Positions 12,327 to 23,165 of a DNA stretch of 64,000 bases are shown piece by piece. This DNA is from Muscardinus avellanarius (lineage: Eukaryota; Chordata; Mammalia; Rodentia; Gliridae), in assembly GCA_963383645.1 (NCBI GenBank), contig OY726569.1, positions 27,172,554-27,236,553 of the forward strand. Direction: 5' to 3'. The notes beneath the pieces are model-generated. The model saw nothing but the letters and a program-made list of their open reading frames with translations, searched no databases and was not told the origin of the DNA. Positions within the stretch are counted from its first letter, which is position 1. Each line of letters opens with the position of its first letter. Position numbers and translations under genes: made by a program.

Positions 12327-14807
12327 GGCGCACCAATCTTTCAGGAACCCAAATTAGCGAGTCTTTGTCCTGTGGGAAAACACACACCGACCCTCGAGCC
12401 CACGTTAGCACTGGATCCGGACCATTCCATGCTCCTGTAAGAATATCTTTCCACATTGCTTGCCCTGCATAGCGCTCATGAGGCCTGTAATGTCTTTCCG
12501 CTGCTGTTCGTCCATTGGCATCCAGCGTTAAAAAATTTAGAATAAATAATATAAGATTTAGTTTATCTTTTGGTGTGGTCCATTGAGCCCCTATTTCCCC
12601 TTTTTGTTTTATTAAAGCAGACTTAATAGTGGCATGGGCTCGTTCTACTATGCCTTGGCCCTGTGGATTATATGGTAATCCATGATTTAATTGTATAGCC
12701 ATTTGGGCACAAAAATGAGAAAATCTTTGAGAAACATAAGCAGGTCCATTATCAGTTTTAATTTGGTGAGGGATGCCCCAGGCAACAAAAGCCTGCAGAC
12801 AATGGGAAATTACATGTTGGGCCTTTTCTCCAGTATGAGCAGAGGCAAAGATAACTCCGGAACATGTATCCACGGAAACATGTACATATTTAAGAGAGCC
12901 AAATTCAAGAACATGGGTGACATCCATTTGCCATAGGTGAAGAGGTCGCAAACCTCGAGGATTTACTCCTGTAGTAGGCTGTGGCAGTAATGTCAAACAA
13001 TTTTTGCATTGCAATACAATGCATCGAGCTTGTTCTTTAGTGATTTTAAATTTTAGTCTCAGCGTTTGGGAATTTACATGAAATTTATTGTGAAATTCTT
13101 GAGCCTGTAAAACTTTGTCTTCATTTGAAAAAATAAGTACAGTTCAAGTATGAAAATCTGCAATAGCATTGCCTTCAGCAAGCGGTCCAGGAAGTCCTGA
13201 ATGAGCTCGTATGTGGGTTGCATAGAAGGAACATTTTCGGTTCCAAATATATTGTTGTAACTTAGCCAATAATAAAAGAATAGTAGATTGTCCCTTAATA
13301 TGTCCTACACATTCAAGGCTATTAAGTGCCTGTACCACATATAAGCTATCTGAAATTAAGTTGAATGGAGTGGAATCATAGAGCATAAATACTTGAATCA
13401 CTGTCAAAATCTCTACTGCCTGTGCTGATGAATGGGGAAAAAGAAAAGTGTGTGGATCTGAGCCTTCTTTGAATATCACTCCCATACCTCCTTTGGATCC
13501 ATCTGTAAAAATATTTGGCGCTCCAGCAATCGGTGCAGATTGAGTGATTTTAGGAAAAATAATAGGATGAGCCAAAACAAACCTGAGCCATGGATGTTGT
13601 GGATAATGATTATCGAATTGTCCTGTGGCCATTACATGGACAATGGCCCAGTCAGAATTGGTGGCAGCTAGAGTGGCAAGCTGTTCTTTAGTATATGGAG
13701 TGATGATAAGATCAGGCTGCATCCCAAATGCAGTCAGAGTTGCCTTTAATGCCTTAATAATTATTTGTGCAACACAGGCTGGATACCATGACAACAGTTT
13801 TTTGGGAGAATGAGGGTGGTGTACCCACATTATGGGACCCTCTTGCCACAACACTCCAGTGGGTGTGAGATCTGTGGTAAGAATACATAAGAGCAGTTTT
13901 TTCTGATAATCTATACGATCTACTTGTGCTTCAGATAACCTTTCCTCTACGAGTTGAATACATGCTCGTGCCTCAGGTGTTAATGATCGTGAAGAAAATA
14001 AATCTGAATCCCCTTTTAGCAAATCAAACAAAGGTTTAAGGTCAGCATTACTAAGCCTACAATATGGTCGAATCCAATTTATATCCCCTAAAAGTTTTTG
14101 GAAATCATTTAAAGTTTGTAAATTGTCCACCCTCAAGCTAACCTTAAGAGGACGAATAATAGTATCTTCTAATTTGGTGCCAAGGTATTGTTTAACATTT
14201 CTTTGTTGTATTTTTTCTGGAGCTATAATTAAATTCCATTAAGACATAGTATAGTTTTAATAAGCATATCATCCAAAATTTCTGGGGTTTTAGCACATAA
14301 TAAAATATCATCCATATAATGACAAATCATGGAAGAAGCAAATTCTCTTCTAATAGATTGTAGGGCTTTATCTACATATATTTGGCACAACGTGGGACTA
14401 TTAGCCATACCCTGTGGTAGTACTGTCCATTCATATCTTTGATCCACCTGCTGATGATTAATGGACGGTATTGTAAAAGCAAATTGAGGGGTATCTGCAG
14501 GATGCAGTGGAATAGAGAAGAAGCAGTCTTTGATGTCCAACACAACAGTGGGCCAATTGGCAGGGAGGGCCGATATAACTGGTAGCCCCAATTGCACTGG
14601 TCCCATGATCTCCATACTATTATTTACTGCTCGGAGATCATGTAACAATCTCCATTTACCTGATTTCTTTTTGATAACAAAAATAGGTGTATTCCATGGA
14701 GATGTGGAGGACTGTAAATGTCCTGCCAATAACTGCTCCTGTACCAGTTCGTGGGCTGCTATAACTTTTTCTTTAGGAAGGGGCCACTGAGAGACCCACA
14801 CTGGCAC
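12244..14807 (-). pseudogene. pol: Proviral pol: reverse transcriptase, RNase H, integrase, two breaks
   Basis: The reverse transcriptase palm and fingers are readable from 14807 ([29 protein letters not shown], catalytic YMDD). The frame stops at 14229; the continuation is in another frame from about 14245 down to 13144, so one base changed there. This part holds the thumb/connection and RNase H (FTDGSKGGMGVI, SDSLYVV). A TGA codon at 13144-13146 interrupts the frame before integrase. Integrase then reads to 12244, with an HHCC zinc region (EFHNKFH, CIVLQCKNC) and core residues in LWQMDVTHV, IKTDNGPAYVS and PQGQGIVERAHATIK. The 3' end overlaps the start of env, as is usual. Confidence 0.9.
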
Positions 14808-14827
14808 ATCTGTTTTCCATTTAATCT

Positions 14828-15619
14828 TTAATTGTTCAGTGGCCCCATAGAAAAACCCAGTCCTCTTTTATCTTTGGGATTATTTCTTCCCATCATGGGA
14901 ACAGGGGACTTTCGACCTTGTTCAAATCGGCCAAGCCCGCCTGTCCCTGAATAGCCTGCATTATGCATAAGTTGTTGACTTTGAGGGCTATATACAGATT
15001 CAGTAGTCAATTTTACTCCCATTTGTTGCAGTACATCTCGTCCCCACAAGGATACAGGAAGCTCCAGAACAAAAGGTTGGAATGTCCCTGAATGACCTTC
15101 TTGATCTGCCCAATTAAGGTGAACAGCACTGCAGCTTGGACTATTTGCATATCCTAACCCCTTAAGTAATTGATCTGTCTGTTGTAATCCCCAATCTTTT
15201 GGCCATTCAGATAATCTAATGATACTACGGTCTGCACCTGAGTCCAAGAGACCCCAAAAAGAGACTCCCTGTATGGTGAGCTGACACATGGGACGTGACC
15301 CCATGTCCATAGTGAGCCATGCTCCAGGAGGACCTGTAGAACCAAAGCCCTTATCTTTTCTTGCCTGTATTTGGCTAGGAAAAAGAGAATGTTTACTAGG
15401 CAACAGAATTATCTGAGCAATTTGGTCTCCATCATTTATAACAGAAATCCCACGAGGGGAAGAAACTAATATTTTCACATTGCCCATATAGTCCTGGTCA
15501 ATAACTCCTGGATGCACCACTAGACCCGATAAGGTAGTAGAACTGCAGCCTAGAAGCAGTCCTACAGTATTAGAAGAAAGGGGTCCATGAAAATCTGAAT
15601 CTACTTTTTGAACTCCCAT
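14828..15619 (-). CDS. pro: Proviral pro: dUTPase, aspartic protease and G-patch, reading frame open
   Basis: This open frame follows gag and, as in betaretroviruses, would be expected to be made by a -1 ribosomal shift; the frames overlap by only about 10 nt and I see no classic slippery heptamer there. The N-terminal third is a trimeric-type dUTPase ([15 protein letters not shown] motif; [10 protein letters not shown]). Next comes the retroviral protease with catalytic LLDSGAD at about residues 127-133 (DSG rather than DTG) and the later WGRDVL motif. A glycine-rich G-patch ([12 protein letters not shown]) closes the frame. No stops interrupt it. Whether it is expressed is unknown, since gag upstream is broken. 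Confidence 0.88.
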   Translation of the reverse strand: MGVQKVDSDFHGPLSSNTVGLLLGCSSTTLSGLVVHPGVIDQDYMGNVKILVSSPRGISVINDGDQIAQIILLPSKHSLFPSQIQARKDKGFGSTGPPGAWLTMDMGSRPMCQLTIQGVSFWGLLDSGADRSIIRLSEWPKDWGLQQTDQLLKGLGYANSPSCSAVHLNWADQEGHSGTFQPFVLELPVSLWGRDVLQQMGVKLTTESVYSPQSQQLMHNAGYSGTGGLGRFEQGRKSPVPMMGRNNPKDKRGLGFSMGPLNN

Positions 15620-15627
15620 TTCAGGGG

Positions 15628-17383
15628 TTAATATGAGTCAGGCGGTGGCACAGACATCCAATCCTGCACTCCCTGGGGTTGCTCTCCGTATGGTAGGAGA
15701 GGCTGCTGAAATCGAGGCACCTGCCTCATCTGTGGTCCTGCGGTCCCTGTCTCCTGTTGAATTGCCCCATACATTTGAGGGCCCTGAGGCACAGGGCCCC
15801 TCTGCCCGTTTTTTGGCCTAGCATTTGATTGTGGTGGAGGAAGAGGCTTTCCATCTACATCCCATCGAGATCTGCACTCTCCAGCCCAATGGTTGCCTTT
15901 TCTACATCGAGGACACAAATTGGGAATCCTCTGGGCCTGTTTAGAAGATGCTTCAGAATTAGTCTGTATACAATCTCTTTTTAAGTGTCCTGGTTGACCA
16001 CATCGGAAACAATTCCCTGAACTGCCTCTCTGCTTTTGATTATAAGGCTTGCCCTGCAACCCAGCAACAATGGCAGCAGCTATGGCTTGTCCTTGTATGA
16101 CAGAGTCAGTTATGTCTCTGCATACCTTGAGCCATATTTCTAGGCCCTTATTTTTATAGGGACATATTGCATCCCGACAAGGCTTATTGGCTTGCTCATA
16201 AGCTAGCTGTTTAATCAATGGCATGGCAGCGTCCACATCAGGGAAAACTCGAGAAGCAGTTTCCACAAGCCGTGATAAAAAATCAGCAAAAGGCTCATTG
16301 GGTCCTTGGGTAACTTTTGACAGACTGGCTCCTAAATTACCTGTCCCTGATAACATCCTCCATGCCCTTAATGCTGCTTGATTAATCTGCCCATACACCT
16401 GCTGTGGGTACCCATTTTGATTATTAGCAAATGGTCCTTGTCCCATTAGCATATCCAAATTCCAAGCAGGTTGCCCTGTCTGAGCATTAACACGAGCTTG
16501 ATCAGAGCAATATTCTATATAGGCTGACTTCCAATTAAGATAGGCCCCACCAGACAACACAGCCCTGCACAAATTCGTCCAATCACTTGGAGTCATGGAG
16601 TATCTTTCAAAGGATTCTACCAGTGACAAGGTAAATGAAGCCTGCACTCCATATGTGGACACAGCTTCTTTTAATCTTTGAACAATCTTCCAATCTAATG
16701 GCTCATGATACCTTTGCTGATTCTGGTCAAGAAACACAGGAAATGCTCCTGGTGTAGGCAAAAATCTCTGCCCACGGACTAGCCTCAGATGTCTTCTGCC
16801 TATCAGACTTTCCTTTCTCAGTAAGATATGGCGGCGGACTAGGAGAGGGAGGGGGAGGAGCGGAAGGTTCAGGATGTTTCTTTTTACTGTTATAAGACAT
16901 TTGGAACCTGCGCCAAGATTCTAACAAGGCTTCTTCCTCATCTCTTTCTGGTGGAACAGGCCATGTCTCTTGTTCCTCGGAGGAATCGGAGGAGTTGCTT
17001 TCAGAGGACTCCTCGTCCCTGTGAGAATCTGCCTGTTGACCTTGCTCTGAAATCTCTTCTTTTGCTTCCTCTAAAGCATTAGAGCCTTCAGCCAGAACTT
17101 GACTATACCTTCCTGTTTTATCTGCCAGACATGCTTTAATTAAACTCCAGATAGCCAATGTCCCAGGTGGGAGAGCCCCTTCAGCATCGGCCTTAAGAAG
17201 ATCCTGACCGAGACGTTTCCACTGAGAAATATTAACATATCCTTCTTCCAAAAACCATGGGGCTATCGCTTTAACTGTGCTAAGAAAATTTTCTAAAGTG
17301 GCTGCTTTCGCTTTCACTCCTCCCTTAGACAGAGTGTTACAAAGAGCCTCTTTGACCTTCATGGTAGCAACCTTAGACCCCAT
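15628..17383 (-). pseudogene. gag: Proviral gag, frameshifted between matrix and capsid
   Basis: Encodes the structural polyprotein. The start at 17383 reads MGSKVATMK with Gly at position 2, a usual myristoylation context. The first frame (to 16727) covers the matrix part and an acidic Ser/Glu-rich stretch followed by a proline-rich stretch. From about 16761 the reading passes to another frame, so one base was gained or lost at about 16760-16800. The second frame covers capsid and nucleocapsid. It contains the major homology region (QGPNEPFADFLSRLVETA) and two zinc knuckles (CFRCGQPGHLKRDC and CPRCRKGNHWAGEC), and ends at 15628 with a proline-rich tail. Apart from the frame break it looks whole. 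Confidence 0.9.
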
Positions 17384-17416
17384 GATAAGTTTTACTTTGT
17401 CACAAACTCCTATACA

Positions 17417-17512
17417 CCTATCGTCGCAATCACCTGCGAGCTTATCATCGCAATCACCTGCGAGCCTATCGTCGCAATTACCTGCGAACTTATCATCGCA
17501 ATTACTTGCGAA
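17417..17512 (-). repeat. Four 24-bp tandem repeats in the proviral leader
   Basis: Four exact-length 24-bp units lie between the primer site and gag (17417-17440, 17441-17464, 17465-17488, 17489-17512). Units alternate between TATCGTCGCAAT and TATCATCGCAAT types, giving a 48-bp higher-order period. A degraded trace (CTTACCTGCGAAC) occurs at about 17563-17575. The units share GACGATA (sense) with the end of the LTR. Confidence 0.85.
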
Positions 17513-17592
17513 CTTTCACAGCTGTCCCTCGCTTATCCGCAAGCCTTATCTTATTTTGTTGCTTACCTGCGAACTTTTTGCTACATTGTTTT

Positions 17593-17610
17593 TCCCGGGT
17601 TTCGGCGCCA
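17593..17610 (-). other. Primer binding site, tRNA-Phe type
   Basis: The plus strand reads tcccgggtttcggcgcca, which is the 3' end of tRNA-Phe with one difference (G for A before CCA). It lies two bases inside the 5' LTR, where reverse transcription is primed. tRNA-Phe priming is shared with mouse IAP elements. Confidence 0.85.
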
Positions 17611-17612
17611 CT

Positions 17613-18058
17613 TATCGTCCCCTAAGACTCTGCAGGGGCTTAGAGAACGACACAGACACCTCTTCAGCTGAAATATGAATTCTTCTTTAATGGATCCTTA
17701 ATATGTCTCAATAATATGTCTCTTCTTCTTCCTCTAATATGTCTCTTAATATGTCTGGCAATGCGTACAACAAGCACAATATATATCAGCATCAAAATCC
17801 CTCCTTCTATTCCCTACCAACCCCAAGCTTCCACAGCTAGGGCATGCACACTTCTGACTTTCTAATAGGCAGGCTGGTGGTAGAACGAGGTGCTGCATCA
17901 CTGATCATTCTGCAGGCACATAGCATTCTGCACACTGCGCATGCTCAAGGAGACGTCCTGTGAGTCTCATGACTTGGCTGCAAGCCTAGGCGCCATCTTG
18001 AATCCACGCTGGCAACAAGCCTGGGTGCCATCTCGGTCCAGCCGAGTGGGCCCCGACA
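17613..18058 (-). repeat. Provirus 5' LTR
   Basis: About 446 bp. In the sense direction it begins TGTCGGGGCC and ends GGGGACGATA next to the primer site. It contains AAGATGGCGCC (a YY1-like site), GACGTC (CRE-like half-site), a TATA-like ATATATATTGTG, and ATTAAAG as a possible variant poly(A) signal. It differs from the 3' LTR at about four single bases plus one short block near the U5 end, so the insertion is young. Confidence 0.93.
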
Positions 18059-18132
18059 TCTTCGAACTGGTGTGACCCTCCTGTCTCTGCCTCCCAAGCG
18101 CGGGGATTACAAGCGCGCACCACCACGCCTGG
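18059..18132 (-). repeat. SINE, remaining part after the provirus
   Basis: Continues the B1-like half (CTTCGAACTGGTGTGACC, CAAGCGCGGGGATTACAAGC). The CTTCG shared with 9995-9999 is the target duplication. Confidence 0.9.
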
Positions 18133-19289
18133 TAATGAAATCTACTTTAATCAGATATAAATATTATTACAATTTCCTTATTCAACTTTTCAAACTAGAA
18201 AATAAAGTAAAACAATCTTCGAAAGCCAGAGGGAATCCATATACTCATACAGGTGTTTCAGATTTTACCCTTATAGTTAAGTATCATCAAATAATATATT
18301 TATTAGGTTTATATTTTGAGATTTCTCATATGTATTTCCATGTAGCATGTAATATTCTGACATTTGCTTTTTATAGTTGACATTATATTTTTAAGCTTCA
18401 TCTATTAAAAATGTGTGAAACCAATTCTTTGAAATGGCAATGTATTTTCATTGTGTGAGTGAATAGTAGAGTAATATATTACTACGCATCAAATTTATTT
18501 ATTATTCCTAAATACTGCTGCATTTTTGTAAATTCCTCTTTGTTCACATAGTTAAACTTCTTTCACATAGATAACAAGAAATGGAATATCTGGACTTTTA
18601 GTTGTGCATATTTTAACTAGTTTAGACAAATTGTTCTCCTATGTGGCTTTATAAATTGTTTTCTGGGTGGTTGATTTTTATATCTGGAAAAATATAACAG
18701 CCTAATATCCCTGAATTCTTGTCAACACTTAATATGATCAGATTTTGATTTTATCTGATAGAAATCACATAGCACTTTCTTTTACCTTAATCTCCTCTGA
18801 AGGCTGTGGAAGTTGATATTTTATATGTCTTTTTTTCCTTTAAATTACCTTTTATATGCTTATCTGTTTTTACTTTGGATGTTTTTCTTCCTTATTTTCA
18901 AAATTCCCTTGTCTATGTTTAGTTCTTAATAATTTCCTGATTATTTTATTTAAAAATACACCTTAGATTATGTGTTTTGAATTTTATGGTATGGCACATG
19001 TACAAAATAAAAATTTGTTTTTCTATTGCATATTCTCTGGGATGATTATTTCTTGTTAACAAATAATTTTAACACACATACATCCATTTTGTTTCTCTAC
19101 TTCATATTCTTTTCATGGCATATAATATATAATCAATATATATTTTGTTTCCATCAGGTCATTTCATTCCCTAAGAATTTTAAATTATTGGTTCCATTTG
19201 TACATAATTTTTTCTTAATCAATTTTAAATTTCTACTGCAGATGTGCCTGCATTTGTCTTTTAATTATTATTCTTTTTATTAGTGTCCC
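18133..19289. other. AT-rich sequence without recognised feature
   Basis: Strongly AT-rich, probably old LINE-derived DNA; no reading frame of interest and no V-like motif. Confidence 0.35.
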
Positions 19290-19510
19290 ATGAGAAATTA
19301 CAAAAAACTTAGTGGCACAAAACAAAATAAATTTATTCTCTTAGACGTTTGGAGGTTGTTAAGTCCAAAATCACTTTCACTAGGCTAAATTCGGGGTTTC
19401 AGTAGGTCAGCTTCCTTCTGGCACCTGCAAGGAATCATCTGTGTTCTAACCTTTCCAGCTTTCAGAGGCTGTCTTCTTCTCCACATTAAACTGGGTGCTG
19501 TTGTTGTTAA

Positions 19511-19544
<34 letters not shown>

Positions 19545-20092
19545 CTAACTCCACTGTCTCTCTCCTTAGGATCCTTGTGGATCCTAATCTGGGTCCACCT
19601 GGACAAGACAGGATAACCTCCCAGTCTGAAAGTCTTCAAGTTAATCACACTTGCAAAGCCCCCTTTGCCTCAATCTATTCTGTTAACTCATGTTCCCCCA
19701 AATTTCAAGGTACTCATTTCTACTCCTTTTGAATGTGATATCATTTAGAAATACAGCTGTTGCAGATGTAATTAGTTTAGATGGGGTCTCAATAGAGCAG
19801 ACCTCTCTTCCAACATGACTGGTGCTCTTATTAAAAAATTGTGTCATATGAAGAGAAGGAAGATGATGGGAGGAGACACAGAGAGGATGTGACCATCTAC
19901 AAGCGGAGACAACCACAAATTGCAGAGAGGTCAGAACAGATTTCTCCCAGGAGACTTCAAAGGCGACTTTGATCTCCAGGACATTGCCTCTGGATGTCTG
20001 GCCTCCAGTACTGTGAGACAATGATTCCTGTTGTTTTAAATCGTGCAATCTGTGGTGCTGTGTTATGGCAGCCCTAGGACACTAATACACCA
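19290..20092 (+). repeat. Old interspersed repeats: unclassified repeat plus MLT1-like LTR
   Basis: The first part (ACTTAGTGGCACAAAACA, with a (TTG)n run at 19501-19543) resembles an old medium-reiterated repeat. The second part from about 19685 ends CTGTTGTTTTAAATC, GGCAGCCCTAGGACACTAATAC, as MaLR (MLT1-type) LTRs do. Confidence 0.6.
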
Positions 20093-20344
20093 TGTAAGGC
20101 AACATGTTCACAGACTCAGGATTATGACATGCACAGCATATTCAGGCTGACACATTGCTTAACTAATTTTCTATTTGTCTTGCTGTAAACATTAAAAATT
20201 ATTTATACTTTTTATTTCTTCAAAAAGGTTCAGCATTGAACTTCTACTTTTGTTGTTTTGTTTTTATTTTCTATTTCATTAACCTCTGTACTTACCTTTC
20301 ATTTTTGTTGAAGTTTAAATGGTATGTTAAAATAAGGGATAATA

Positions 20345-20640
20345 ACCAGGCCAGGCTGCAGGGCCCTGGATCATCCGGGTAGGAATTGAGCAAGCATGCC
20401 TGCCCCCTGGAAGGTTTGCACTGGACCAGGCAGCAGGGCCCTGGGCCCCTGGAGGGGGTTGAGCAGGGCCTGCCTGCCCCCTGGAAGGTCTGGAGGTCCT
20501 GGCCACAAGGCCCTGGGCCGTGGGCGGAGGTCGAGCGGGGCACACACCTACCCCCCGGAAGGTCCAGAGGTCCAGGCCACAAAGCCCTGGGCGGGGGGCT
20601 GGCATCCTGGCCTACCCCCAGGAAGGCATGGTGTCAGGCA
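20345..20640. repeat. GC-rich minisatellite, about 75-bp unit
   Basis: About 3.5 imperfect copies, each with CAGGGCCCTGG-like text, a GAGC(A/G)GGGC stretch and CCCCCTGGAAGGT. Overlapping Pro/Gly-rich frames on both strands follow from the repeat. Confidence 0.8.
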
Positions 20641-21430
20641 GGAGGCCAAGCCCAAGTTCCGGGAGGCCCAGTACCAAACAGGAGACCTAATCGCGGGTAC
20701 AGAGGAACCCAGCTCTGCTGTGCTGCACCAGGCCGTGGTGCACTTAGACCAGAAGAATCTGCTCTGCACGGTGAGACTGTTGAACTCCACTTTTGGAAGT
20801 GAGGAAATAAAAAAAAAATTCATTGCTACCGAGTGCCAGATAGCCACAACTTCCTCAAACCACACATACTGTCTTCTCTTATTAAAAAAAATGAAAAGAA
20901 AAGAAGAAAATATTGGAGTGGAGTCAAGATGGCCGTGGCAGCAGCCAGTATACTGGAAGTGCAGACAAAACATATCAACTGAACTGGAACTTTTGGAAAA
21001 AATCCCCATGAAAGAGGACTGCTTCTCCTCTACATTCTTAAGAATCCTGGACATCACCTGTTAGGAGAGAGTTTAGCGGAGACTTAGGTGGAAGGCGGTG
21101 TTGGCAGTGGTGACCGCAATGGTGGTGGAGGCTTGTATTAAAGAGAAGCAGAGATCAGATCCAACCCACCCTGATCTTCTGAAGAGATTACCGCAAAGGT
21201 TGAATGCTACCGTCGTGCATGCTTAGGAACACTGGACAATATGCAATGTGGGAAAATAGCTTCGGAAAGATTTGAAATGGTGGAGGCAGTGCCAATGGCA
21301 GGAGCCAGTACTCAGGGGAGGCAGAGTTCTGATGCAATACACCTGGAACTTTTGAAGAAATAACCCCAGAGGCAGAATGCCACCACCATGCACCCTCAGG
21401 AAAGTGGGACAACATGCTGATTGAAGAGGG
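20641..21430 (+). repeat. L1 5'UTR-like monomers, second cluster
   Basis: GC-rich text at 20641-20900 resembles 6170-6440 and 7100-7330 (GTGAGACTGTTGAACTCCAC, ACACATACTGTCTTCTCTTA). Monomers then start near 20929 (GTCAAGATGGCCGTGGCAGC), 21090 and 21275, spaced 160-180 bp, as in the 5.7-7.3 kb cluster. Confidence 0.55.
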
Positions 21431-22800
21431 TGCTCGGATTAGAGCCTGCCGAGGGGTGAGGTCAGTGACAGGGACAGGAAAGCCTGGATTGGAGCCTACC
21501 ATGAGGCAAGGCCAGTGCTAGGGCATCCAAGGCGGAGACCAGAGCTTGCTGAGGGGTTAGGCCTGGGCTGGGGTCAGCGAGGCCGGGATCCAAGCCTGCC
21601 ATGAGGCAAGGTCGGTTCTGGGGTCTCCGAGGCTTGGATCGGAACCTGCCATGAGGCAAGGCCGGTACTGGGTCTCCTAGGCCAGGATAGGAGCCTGCTG
21701 AGGGGTTACGTCGGTGTCAGGGTCAGCGAGGCCGGGATCAGAGCCTGGCATGAGGCAAGACTGGTGCTGGGGCCTCCGAGGCCAGGATAGGAGCCTGCCA
21801 AGGGGTTAGGCTGTTGCCGGGACCAGCGAGGCCAGGATCAGAGCCTTCCACAAGGCAAAGCCAGTGTTGGGGCCTCTGAGGCCGGGATTGGAGCCTGCCG
21901 AGGGGTAAGGCCGGTGCCGGGGCCAGCAAGGCTGGGATTAGAGCCTGCCATGAGGCAAGGCCACTACTCAGGCATCCGAGGCCAGGATTGGAGCCTGCCG
22001 TGAGGCAAGGCCAGTGCTGGGGCATTCGAGGTCTCTATTGGAGCCTGCTGCTCAGTTAGGCCAGTTCTGAGGCCAGAGAGTCCAGGATTGGAGCCCACCA
22101 TGAGGCAAGGCCAGTGCTTGGGCCTCCAAGGCCAGGATCGGAAGCTGCCGAGGGTTAAGGATGGTGCCAGGGCCAGCGAGGCTGGGATCAGAGCCTGCCA
22201 TGAGGCAAGGCCACTACTGAGGCCTCGGAAGCCTGGATTAGAGCCTGCCATGAGGCAAGGTCAGTGCTGGGGTTTTCGAGGTCTGGATCGGAGCCTGCCA
22301 ATGGATTAGGCCATTTTCGGGGCCAGCGAGGCCGGGATCCAAGCCTGCCATGAGGCAAGGCTGGGGCTGCGGCCTCCAAGGCCGGGATCAGAGCATCCGA
22401 GGGGTTAGACTTGTGCCAGGCCAGCAAGACCAGGATTGGAGGCTGCCATGAGGCAAGGCAGGTGCTGGGGCCACCAAGGCTAGGATGGGAGCCTGCCAAG
22501 GATTTAGACCGGTGCTGGGGCCTCCGAGGCCAGGATAGGATCCTGCCGAGGGTTTAGGCCAATGCCAGAGTTAGCAAGGCCAAGATCGGAGCCTGCCGTG
22601 AGGCAAGGACAGTGCTGGGGCCTCTGAGGCTGGGATCGGAGCCAGCCGAGGGGTTAAGCTGGTGCAGGGGACAGCGAGACCAGTATCGGGGCCTCCCATG
22701 AGGCAAGGCCGGTGCTGGAGCCAGCAAGGTCAGGATCAGAGTCCTTCGGGTGGCCAGGCCTCTACTGGGGATGTCAAGAGTGGGATCGGAACTTGCAATG
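21430..22800. repeat. Minisatellite, about 50-bp unit, two alternating types
   Basis: About 27 units. One type reads around CCTGCCATGAGGCAAGGCC with GGTGCTGGGGCCTCCGAGG. The other has GCCGAGGGGTTAGGCC with GGGGCCAGCGAGGCC. The types often alternate, giving a period near 100 bp. The proline-rich open frames inside it shift frame with each 50-bp unit and are not genes. Confidence 0.9.
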
Positions 22801-23165
22801 CGGCATACACAGAGAAATATCACAGAAAGTAAAAACCAGATGCTTCCCCTAGCTAGCGAAATCAAGGAGGAAAGAGGTAACCGGAGGTGGTCGAGTTGCA
22901 GAAAGGGCCCTATAGAGAAGTAATTTAGGTGACCAGTCAGAGGGGATGGAATGGGGGAGGATAGAACCTCTTTAAAACTCAGGAGGTACGTAAACAAATG
23001 TATCAAAGATAACCACCAATCAAACATGGTATCGAGGGAGTGGGAGGGAATGGGATGGGGATTGGATGAGGGCCAATTGGATGATGTGTGCTTGTATATC
23101 CTCTCTAATCTTGTATTCCAATGTCATGTATGATTACAAGGCACCAATAAAAATAAAATTAAAAA
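22800..23165 (+). repeat. L1 3' UTR
   Basis: Resembles the tails of the elements at 8160-8370 and 63000-63340 and ends with CACCAATAAAAATAAAATT. It directly follows the 50-bp minisatellite. Confidence 0.75.

Larger units (their letters stand above)
10000..18058 (-). mobile_element. Full-length class II (betaretrovirus-like) endogenous provirus
   Basis: An 8.06-kb provirus whose genes read on the minus strand, the same direction as the V genes. The order in the sense direction is 5' LTR, primer site, leader repeats, gag, pro, pol, env, polypurine tract, 3' LTR. It is inserted in an older minus-strand SINE whose halves flank it (9900-9999 and 18059-18132). The short host sequence CTTCG appears on both sides, consistent with a 5-6 bp target duplication. 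Class is shown by two Gag zinc knuckles, a dUTPase fused to protease with a G-patch, a YMDD reverse transcriptase and a betaretroviral-type Env. gag, pol and env carry frameshifts or stops, so this copy cannot make a complete virus. Confidence 0.95.

Noticed and set aside
17417..17512. CRISPR-like array
   Set aside because: The units are directly adjacent with no spacers and lie in a proviral leader of a mammalian genome.
20386..22499. Long Pro/Gly/Leu-rich open frames on both strands
   Set aside because: They follow from 50-bp and 75-bp tandem repeats, shift frame from unit to unit and resemble no protein family.
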